NCBI GenBank assembly: GCA_900551395.1
Contig: URVX01000013.1
Coordinates: 1 to 13,691 of the forward strand
Reading direction: 5' to 3'
DNA: 13,691 bases
Source: an uncultured Subdoligranulum sp.
GTDB lineage: Bacteria > Bacillota > Clostridia > Christensenellales > CAG-314
The translations under genes were made by a program, and so were the position numbers. Below, piece by piece: positions 7,767 to 13,691 of the stretch; position 1 is the first letter of the stretch; the number at the start of each line of letters is the position of its first letter. The notes under the pieces are model-generated. The model saw only the letters and a list, made by a program, of their open reading frames with translations. It was not told the origin of the DNA and made no database searches.

Positions 7767-8893
7767 TTTACACCTTTCAAAATAGCTGCGTTTTTTACTA
7801 TTGCTTCGGCGAGCAATTCCGCTTGTTTTACGGTATTATATTTTCCGAAGGAAATGCGGATACCTCCTTCGGAATACTCCTTCGGTACGCCCAAGACCTC
7901 GAGCAGCCTGCTGCTTTTATGCTTTGAGCTGCATGCCGAACCGTTGCCGACAATAAAGCCGTCGTTCTCCAGCAGCCGCATCAAAACCTCCGACTTTATA
8001 TTCTTGAAAACCAGATAAATCAACGAATTTGTTCCGTTTTGCGAAAGATTTAAAAAATCGAGGTCGGAATCCGATACTATTCTCAAAATAGTATTCTTCA
8101 TATTTTCAAAATTAGAATTACTATTTATTAAATCGGCGGAGAGCTGCTCGGCAATTTTGCCTAAGCAAACAATATTTGCCACGTTCTCCGTGCCCGGTCT
8201 TATGTCTTTTTCCTGACCGCCGCCGTGCAAAACGGGACTCAATCTTATGCCTTTTTTAATAAAAAGAGCTCCTACTCCCTTGGGCGCATGAATTTTGTGT
8301 CCGCTCAAGGTGTAAAGGTCTATCGGGGCGGAGTGCAGTCGGACGGGAATTTTTCCGTAAGCCTGAACGCCGTCCGACATAAATAATAAATTTTTGTTTT
8401 TCGATTTGGCTGCGCAAGAAAGCTTTTCAATATCGTTTACGGCGCCCGTTTCGTTGTTTACGTGCATAAGGCTGACAAGCAAAGTCTCGTCGTCCACCAG
8501 ACTGCGGATACTTTCTTCCTTTGCCGCCCCCTCGCCGTCGAGGTCGGCATAACGGATTTCTATGCCCTTGTTTTTTAAATGCTTAATCGTATTGTACACG
8601 GCGGGATGCTCGACGCGCGACGTGACAATATTTCCTTTTTTTGCGCCTACCGCTCCCAAAATTGCAAGGTTGTCGGACTCCGTACCTCCCGAAGTGAAGT
8701 AAATTTCGTCTGCGTCAGCGCCTAAAGACTTGGCGACCTTGATTCGCGCATCCTCTATTGCCTTAAATACTTCCGTCGAGTGGTCGGACGACGCGGACGG
8801 GTTGAAATAGTTTTCGCATGAATATTTTTTCCAGAGCTCCGCAAGCGACGAATCAAGCTGTGTCGTTGCGGCATTGTCAAAATAGTATAACAT
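7763..8893 (-). CDS. nifS: cysteine desulfurase, NifS/IscS family (NifZ-like partner of ThiI)
   Basis: A PLP enzyme that removes sulfur from cysteine and holds it as a persulfide for transfer. The 376 residues begin with YFDNAATT, as the family does. The PLP-binding lysine is K200 in SGHKIHAPKG; D174 and Q177 (SDGVQA) hold the cofactor ring; H96 lies in the RVEHPAV motif. The active cysteine is C321 in GNGSACSSKHK. The short, lysine-rich loop after it resembles the clostridial NifS-like group found next to thiI. The ATGA overlap with thiI suggests a dedicated pair for s4U, like B. subtilis NifZ-ThiI, although a broader Fe-S role cannot be excluded since no iscU or sufU is in the window. The start ATG 8893 is 4 nt after the mutS2 stop and lacks a clear SD, so translation is probably coupled. 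The symbol is given at family level. Confidence 0.93.
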   Translation of the reverse strand: MLYYFDNAATTQLDSSLAELWKKYSCENYFNPSASSDHSTEVFKAIEDARIKVAKSLGADADEIYFTSGGTESDNLAILGAVGAKKGNIVTSRVEHPAVYNTIKHLKNKGIEIRYADLDGEGAAKEESIRSLVDDETLLVSLMHVNNETGAVNDIEKLSCAAKSKNKNLLFMSDGVQAYGKIPVRLHSAPIDLYTLSGHKIHAPKGVGALFIKKGIRLSPVLHGGGQEKDIRPGTENVANIVCLGKIAEQLSADLINSNSNFENMKNTILRIVSDSDLDFLNLSQNGTNSLIYLVFKNIKSEVLMRLLENDGFIVGNGSACSSKHKSSRLLEVLGVPKEYSEGGIRISFGKYNTVKQAELLAEAIVKNAAILKGVK

Positions 8894-8897
8894 AGAT

Positions 8898-11267
8898 TTA
8901 TTTCAGTGTCACGATTGTGACGCCGCTTTCTCCTTCTCCGTATTTGCCCAGTCTGAAACTGTCTACAGACGGGTGCGTAGCAAAATATTTGTGCAATCCC
9001 TTTCTGAGTGCGCCCGTTCCCGTCCCGTGCACAACGCGTATTTCGGTAAGTCCGGAAAGAATCGCGTCGTCGATAAACTTGTCCACGTTTAAAATCGCTT
9101 CGTCAACGGTCTGTCCGAGAAGTATAATTTCTCTTGCGGGTGCAGCCGCTCTTATAGAAGTTTTAACGCTGCGCGAAGGTGAAACCTTTGGCTTTTCGGA
9201 CAACTCCACACACTGATACAAGTCTTCCGCATCGGTAAAAACGGTCAGCTTGTTGACCTTGACTTCGATTTTGCCGTTTTTTCCGAATCCGGAAACAATC
9301 CCGCTAGAATTCATTTTTTTGACAAACACCTTGTCGCCTATTTTTATCTTGTTGCGGTCGACGCGCTCTCCCGTAATAATATCCGATTCGTCATCCTTGA
9401 CCTCATATTTCTTGTCGTCAAGTTTTTTTATCACGGATCGCGCTTCAAACAAACTTTTCTCTTCCAAAGCCGCCGCGCGCACCATTTTTTTCAGACGGTC
9501 GAGCAATTCTTCCGCTTCGGCCTTTGCGCTGCTTATTATGCGCTTGGCTTCAATCTGAGAGCCCGACAACAGGCGCTCTCTTTCTTCCTTTAAAAGCTTT
9601 GATTGATTGACCGCCTTTGCGTATTCCTCCTCCGTTTTGGCTTTGACCGAGTTTAATTCATCGAGCTGCGCTTTGTACTGGCGGCGCAGCGTATCGGCGT
9701 TTTTCAAAACATTTTCAAAGGACACCTTTTCCGCAGAAAGCTTGCTTCTGGCATTGTCTGTTATTTCTTCTCGCAAACCGAGCCTTCCGGCAATGTCTAT
9801 CGCGTTTGAGCTGCCCGGTATTCCCAAAATCAGCTTGTATGTTGGAGACAAAGTGCCTGCGTCAAACTCCATAGAAGCGCTTTCGACTCCGGGTGTCGCG
9901 AGGGAAAATTCCTTAAGTCTTCCGTAATGCGTTGTCAGTACGGATTTGGCGCCGCTGTTTAAAATAAATTCCGCAATCGCGAGAGCCAAAGCCGCGCCTT
10001 CGTTGGGATCGGTTCCTGCGCCTACCTCGTCCAGAAGCACCAGAGACATTTCGTTTATTGATTCGGTAATATAAGAAATGTTTTTTATATGACTGGAAAA
10101 AGTGCTCAGGCTTTGCTCAATGCTTTGTTCGTCGCCAATGTCGCAAAAGACATTTTCAAAAACAGAAACGGTCGTCCCGGAATCCGCAGGCAAAAAAATT
10201 CCGCTCATAGCCAGCAGACAGAACAGTCCGACGGTCTTCAAGGAAACCGTTTTTCCGCCCGTATTGGGTCCGGTAATCACTATCATATCGAAATCCCCGC
10301 CCAAACGGACGTCGACAGGCACAACCGAATTTTTATCGATAAGCGGATGGCGCCCCCTCTTTATGTCAAGCAAGCCTTTATCGTTCAGATTGGGGCGGGC
10401 GGCTTTCAAGTCAACCGCAAATCGGGCTTTTGCAAACACTCCGTCGATATAAGAAATGATTCTCGTATTTTCAACCAAAAATTGTGCAAAACCGCTGATT
10501 TTGTCAGTAAATTCCGCCAAAATCCGCTCTATTTCTTCGCGCTCCTTCAAAATAAGCTCTCTGAGCTGATTGTTCAGGTTGACAATGGCGATTGGCTCGA
10601 TATACAATGTCGAGCCTGTTGCCGATTGATCGTGAACAATTCCCTGAATATTGCTTTTATATTCCTGCTTGACGGGTATAACGTATCTGTCGTTTCTCAA
10701 GGTGACGATGTCGTCCTGAAGATATTTGGAAATAGCGGACGACCTCGAAAACGATGAAAGCTTTTCTCTGATTTCGGCATTGGTTTTTTTGATTTTTTGG
10801 CGCAAAGAAAACAGCTGCTCCGACGCTCTGTCGTTTAACTCCTCTTCGTTGATTACGCAAAAATCTATTTCGTCTTCAACCGTTTTGTTGGCGTACAAAC
10901 CGTTTGCCATGTCGGGCAAAAGCTTTGCAGGCACGGGTATGGGAGAATTCAATGTTGAACTCAGCAATCTGGAGGTGCGCAGCGTGCGCATAACGGTCAA
11001 CAGCTCCCTGAGAGAGAGTGTGGAATTGATTTTTGCTTTTGCAGCTATATCATCCACCGAGTCGATGCCAAAATCCGGATGAATGCCGAAATTGACAAAG
11101 TTCAAGGCTTCTTCGGTTTCGTCCAGCAATGACTCAGCTTTGTCGAGCAAGCTTGTAGGTCTCAAAAGTCTGATTTCATTTTTAGCCTTACTGCTTGTCG
11201 CGAATTCGGATACGCGCTCAAGCATGTCGAAATATTCAAGCTTTTTTAAGGTTTTTTCTTCTATCAT
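8898..11267 (-). CDS. mutS2: MutS2 family ATPase with C-terminal Smr domain (RqcU-like)
   Basis: MutS2 lacks the mismatch-reading domains of MutS. In other bacteria it suppresses recombination or, in B. subtilis (also called RqcU), acts on collided ribosomes. The 789 residues are full length. They show MutS core helices (1-320), Walker A GPNTGGKT (333-340), Walker B with DE at 413-414 (LLDEVGAGTDPNEG), TTHYGRLK, a long charged coiled coil (about 510-620), a KOW-like beta segment (about 640-685) and a C-terminal Smr domain (about 712-789). The Smr core HGTGTGALR (747-755) is intact. The upstream LDLR/LDLH motif, whose Asp and Arg or His are tied to nuclease activity, is replaced by IILLG (714-718). 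ATG 11267 lies 2 nt after the U32 stop with no clear SD, implying coupling. The family assignment is secure; the in vivo role and any nuclease activity are not. Confidence 0.95.
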   Translation of the reverse strand: MIEEKTLKKLEYFDMLERVSEFATSSKAKNEIRLLRPTSLLDKAESLLDETEEALNFVNFGIHPDFGIDSVDDIAAKAKINSTLSLRELLTVMRTLRTSRLLSSTLNSPIPVPAKLLPDMANGLYANKTVEDEIDFCVINEEELNDRASEQLFSLRQKIKKTNAEIREKLSSFSRSSAISKYLQDDIVTLRNDRYVIPVKQEYKSNIQGIVHDQSATGSTLYIEPIAIVNLNNQLRELILKEREEIERILAEFTDKISGFAQFLVENTRIISYIDGVFAKARFAVDLKAARPNLNDKGLLDIKRGRHPLIDKNSVVPVDVRLGGDFDMIVITGPNTGGKTVSLKTVGLFCLLAMSGIFLPADSGTTVSVFENVFCDIGDEQSIEQSLSTFSSHIKNISYITESINEMSLVLLDEVGAGTDPNEGAALALAIAEFILNSGAKSVLTTHYGRLKEFSLATPGVESASMEFDAGTLSPTYKLILGIPGSSNAIDIAGRLGLREEITDNARSKLSAEKVSFENVLKNADTLRRQYKAQLDELNSVKAKTEEEYAKAVNQSKLLKEERERLLSGSQIEAKRIISSAKAEAEELLDRLKKMVRAAALEEKSLFEARSVIKKLDDKKYEVKDDESDIITGERVDRNKIKIGDKVFVKKMNSSGIVSGFGKNGKIEVKVNKLTVFTDAEDLYQCVELSEKPKVSPSRSVKTSIRAAAPAREIILLGQTVDEAILNVDKFIDDAILSGLTEIRVVHGTGTGALRKGLHKYFATHPSVDSFRLGKYGEGESGVTIVTLK

Positions 11268-11269
11268 TT

Positions 11270-13573
11270 TTATTTTACGCTGTTGGTCAAATGCCCTGAG
11301 GTAAATTGTCCGTTTTTACGATATCCGTCGTCGCACCCTTGCGCCAGCAAAGCAAAGTGCTTGATTTCTTCGACATCTCCGCCGAATTTCAGGAAAAATC
11401 TGCCCGGGAAATCAATTTTTCGCGTTGCGTTCAAAGGAACGCAATTTTCTATCTCGAAATAGCAGCGCGCGATGCGTTTTCTTTTGACGGCAAAGCTCCT
11501 GTCGGTTTTGTCCCGATAAAAAAGCTTTTGAAATCTGCATTTTTTACATTCATTGCCGAAGTTGACTTTTATCGGACAATGCGCGACGGTCATAACCGTA
11601 ATTTCTCCTCCGGCAAATATGTAAGCGTCACTCATGTCGCGGCGTATGTCTTTTAGGCTCAATTCCTGCGACGCAAAATATGCTTTAACCTTCAATCCTT
11701 TACCCAAAATGCATGCCGATTCTCTGTTGAATATGTTTAAGCCCAGCCCGAGCACTACGTTGAGAGAATATTTTTCCGCCAATCCCAGCGCGTATAAATT
11801 GTTTGCGACAATGCCCGTAACGCCGCATTTTTCTATGATGTCGGACAAAATCGAAAGGTCGCTTTTGACGGCGAAATTAGGCATATCGAGATAAAAGTCT
11901 TTGCAAGCGCGTGAAAATTCGTTTATCTCCTGAACGGAATAATCCTCCGGTTTAAATACAATCCAATCGGAAAACTCTTTGATTTTCAAAAATTCATCCG
12001 CGTTTTTAACCTGACAAATGACCTTGCCCGAGCTTTCGAGATACGGCAAATCCAAGCTTTGCGGATACGGACGAATATTTTTTCTCTGCGCGTACTCTTT
12101 TCTTTTATTTTCGAAAGAATCAAGCAAGGCTGCGCGCAGCTCTTCTATTGCCTCCCGCCGCAGCTCGTTGACCGACGATTTGGGGAGGAAAATATGCCCT
12201 GCCTTAACTATTATGTTTGTAATAGTAAATTCCGTTTGCCCTGTTTTTGATAATAATTCTTCAATTTGTGCTTCAGACAAAGGTTGAGTCAGTGCGCGTT
12301 GTGCTATAAGCTTGCCCTTTACCTGCACGCTGCAGCCGTTTGCGGAAAGCTTAAGCAACGGGTATTCCCCCGCTTTGACGATAAATTCCGCGCTTACATC
12401 TATTCTTTTTTCGGCGTGCGCTATACGATAGTTCATTGCGGCGCTGCTGGTGAGATTGACGTGGTCTCCCTCCTTGGGATAACCGGAAAATTTTATATCG
12501 GTAAATTTGCGGGAGGAATTGCTTGCCGCAACACAATTTCCCGTTTCTTCGTTTCCGCGAAATATTTTGAAGCTGTCGCCTTCGTGCAGAAACATATTGC
12601 TTTCGATTACGAATCTGCCGTCAACTTTTTTTATTACCCCTGCATCAATACCCTTATGCCCCTGAAATTGCGGGTAAATTATATTGTCGGAGTTGTTAAG
12701 GTAGCCTGACGTGAAATCTCCTCTGTTGAAAGCGATTTTCAACTGCTTAATATCGTCGGAATTGCACTCGTAGTCATTGTCAAGAATTTTTCTGTAAACG
12801 GCACATGTTTGCCCGACATATTGCTCTCGCCTGTTTCGCCCTTCTATCTTGAATATGCTTACACCCGCCTCTGAAAGCCTTTTTGCCGTATGAACGCCGC
12901 AAAGATCCTTGGCAGAAAGAAGATATCCGCTTTTTTTAAGCTCTCCGTCATCTCCGAAGGAACGGTAAAGCTGTCTGCAGGGCTGCGCGCACAGCCCTCT
13001 GTTGCCGCTGTTGCCGTCCACAAACGATGACAAATAGCATTGTCCCGAAATGCAAACGCAAAGAGCGCCGTGCAGAAAGCACTCCGTTTCTATATCGACT
13101 CTGCTGTTGATGTCGCAAATATCGTCGTAAGGCGTTTCTCTGGATAAAACCGCAACATCCGCTCCGAGCTTCCTTGCGGTTTCGGCGCCGAAAACATTGT
13201 GTACATTGAGTTGAGTGCTGGCAACCGTTTTGATGCCTTTGTGCGAGGAGCAAAAGCAAAGCAAGGCGGGATCCGTGACAATGATGCCGTCCGCTTTCAA
13301 ATCGGCGAGTTGTTTGACAAATGCTTTTGCTTCTTCAAGCTCGTCCTTTTTCAGCGAAGTGTTGACGGTCACGTAAACCTTGACGCCGAACAGATGGCAA
13401 AAGCTTATCCAATCCGATATGTTTTCGAGACTGAAATTTTCGGCTTTTAATCTTGCGTTGAATTTGTTCAGCCCGAGATAAACCGCGTCAGCGCCATTGA
13501 ATACGGCGGCTCTTAATGCGTTTGCGCTGCCCGCAGGCGCAAGCAGCATTGGTTTTTCAACGGAGTCTCGCAT
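11270..13573 (-). CDS. U32 peptidase-family protein, probable RNA hydroxylation factor (RlhA/TrhP type)
   Basis: U32 proteins were named for a collagenase-like activity. Characterised E. coli members RlhA and TrhP are needed for hydroxylation of 23S rRNA C2501 and tRNA U34; that role is inferred here. The 767 residues open with KPMLLAPAGS and NGADAVYLG, typical of the TIM-barrel half. The signature lies at 165-182 (ECFLHGALC, then SGQCYLS), followed by GNRGLCAQPCR at 191-200; C172, C179, C195 and C199 are likely Fe-S ligands. A DUF3656-like middle region follows (about 390-490). A second U32-like half (about 510-767) contains HCPIK and CKKC and a late NCVPLNA, as in the long forms in Bacillota. 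The ATG 13573 start overlaps the end of pheT by 17 nt and is supported by a GGGAG SD 9 nt upstream; the internal ATG at 13551 lacks one. Which RNA is modified cannot be told. Confidence 0.88.
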   Translation of the reverse strand: MRDSVEKPMLLAPAGSANALRAAVFNGADAVYLGLNKFNARLKAENFSLENISDWISFCHLFGVKVYVTVNTSLKKDELEEAKAFVKQLADLKADGIIVTDPALLCFCSSHKGIKTVASTQLNVHNVFGAETARKLGADVAVLSRETPYDDICDINSRVDIETECFLHGALCVCISGQCYLSSFVDGNSGNRGLCAQPCRQLYRSFGDDGELKKSGYLLSAKDLCGVHTAKRLSEAGVSIFKIEGRNRREQYVGQTCAVYRKILDNDYECNSDDIKQLKIAFNRGDFTSGYLNNSDNIIYPQFQGHKGIDAGVIKKVDGRFVIESNMFLHEGDSFKIFRGNEETGNCVAASNSSRKFTDIKFSGYPKEGDHVNLTSSAAMNYRIAHAEKRIDVSAEFIVKAGEYPLLKLSANGCSVQVKGKLIAQRALTQPLSEAQIEELLSKTGQTEFTITNIIVKAGHIFLPKSSVNELRREAIEELRAALLDSFENKRKEYAQRKNIRPYPQSLDLPYLESSGKVICQVKNADEFLKIKEFSDWIVFKPEDYSVQEINEFSRACKDFYLDMPNFAVKSDLSILSDIIEKCGVTGIVANNLYALGLAEKYSLNVVLGLGLNIFNRESACILGKGLKVKAYFASQELSLKDIRRDMSDAYIFAGGEITVMTVAHCPIKVNFGNECKKCRFQKLFYRDKTDRSFAVKRKRIARCYFEIENCVPLNATRKIDFPGRFFLKFGGDVEEIKHFALLAQGCDDGYRKNGQFTSGHLTNSVK

Positions 13574-13691
13574 TGAAACGCTCTCCCAAAGCGCGCAATG
13601 CGCGCTTGATTTGCGGCTCTACATCCTCGTCGCTCAGAGTTTTGTCGTTGTTTCTGAATTTCAACGACAAAGCCACGCTCTTTTCGTTTTC
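13557..13691 (-). CDS. pheT: phenylalanine-tRNA ligase beta subunit, C-terminal fragment (runs off the window)
   Basis: The last 44 codons and the TGA stop of a minus-strand gene that enters from the right edge. The peptide contains KSVALSLKFRNND then KTLSDEDVEPQIKRAL and ends NARLR. This matches the C-terminal anticodon-binding (FDX-ACB) domain of PheT, which typically has a KS(L/V)A-S-L-F strand, a TLTDEEV turn, a helix and a terminal LR. PheT is the beta subunit that, with PheS, charges tRNA-Phe. The U32 gene starts inside its 3' end, so the two are co-transcribed. The fragment is short and lies outside the catalytic core, so the call rests on this one motif set. Confidence 0.85.
   Translation of the reverse strand, partial: ENEKSVALSLKFRNNDKTLSDEDVEPQIKRALRALGERFNARLR
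13583..13587 (-). promoter_or_regulatory. ribosome binding site for the U32 gene, inside pheT
   Basis: GGGAG (extended GGGAGAG) lies 7-9 nt before ATG 13573, within the last codons of pheT. It decides the start in favour of ATG 13573 over ATG 13551. It lies one base after the hairpin at 13607-13589. Confidence 0.65.
13589..13607 (-). repeat. perfect GC-rich hairpin in the pheT 3' end, next to the U32 ribosome binding site
   Basis: The 8-nt arms AAGCGCGC and GCGCGCTT flank a 3-nt loop. The hairpin is wholly within pheT coding sequence (K-R-A-L-R-A-L) and ends one base before the GGGAG of the next gene. It could modulate translational coupling between pheT and the U32 gene, or be a by-product of alternating Arg/Ala codons. 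No U run follows, so it is not a terminator. Confidence 0.5.

Noticed and set aside
10089..10757. 222-codon open frame on the plus strand inside mutS2
   Set aside because: It is antisense to the conserved MutS2 ATPase core, with low-quality composition and no domain. It is treated as a shadow frame, as are the many shorter ones over miaB, mutS2 and the U32 gene.
13589..13607. GC-rich hairpin at the pheT end as a terminator
   Set aside because: It lies inside coding sequence, is not followed by a U run, and precedes a tightly overlapping co-directional gene.
1..13691. Whole-genome reassignment of UAG to glutamine (code 15-like)
   Set aside because: Only one in-frame TAG occurs in the window although glutamine codons (CAA/CAG) are frequent in every gene. 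Free use of UAG as Gln would give many more. Rare suppression or a mutation remains possible.

Overview
The window is a compact stretch of bacterial housekeeping genes. Eight of the nine genes lie on the minus strand. The ninth, a class A penicillin-binding protein, lies on the plus strand between two minus-strand operons. The gene set suggests an anaerobic Bacillota (Clostridia-like) organism: miaB-mutS-mutL in tandem, a cysteine desulfurase of the clostridial NifS type beside a ThiI without a rhodanese domain, and pheT followed by a U32 protein and mutS2. Base composition looks low to middling in GC by eye (not counted). The lineage is an inference from gene order and protein character only.

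Layout in transcription order. The right-hand minus-strand operon (13691 down to 6609) is pheT (3' end only), a U32 peptidase-family protein of the RlhA/TrhP type, mutS2, a NifS/NifZ-type cysteine desulfurase, and thiI. These genes overlap or sit 2-4 nt apart. A strong hairpin terminator at 6570-6610 lies between the convergent 3' ends of thiI and the PBP gene. The PBP gene runs from 4277 to 6571 on the plus strand. The left-hand minus-strand operon starts at a near-consensus sigma-70-type promoter (4234-4262) and reads miaB (TTG start), mutS, then the first 93 codons of mutL, with ATGA overlaps at both junctions.

The genes serve translation fidelity and tRNA/rRNA modification (PheT, ThiI with its sulfur donor, MiaB, probably the U32 protein), DNA mismatch repair (MutS, MutL), ribosome or recombination quality control (MutS2) and cell-wall synthesis (PBP). 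No mobile element, CRISPR array, tRNA or rRNA was seen, and no gene-free stretch exceeds about 65 bases.

The most notable observation is that mutS is one continuous, well-conserved reading frame broken only by an in-frame amber codon (TAG at 1532-1530, codon 454). The protein homology runs through it without a frame change or a missing residue. The mutL fragment also has non-consensus residues in its ATP-binding motif II and ATP-lid region. None of the eight visible gene ends uses TAG. Either mismatch repair is damaged in this genome, or the UAG is read through or recoded, or there is a sequence error; the sequence alone cannot decide. A second departure is the loss of the LDLR-type motif in the Smr domain of MutS2.
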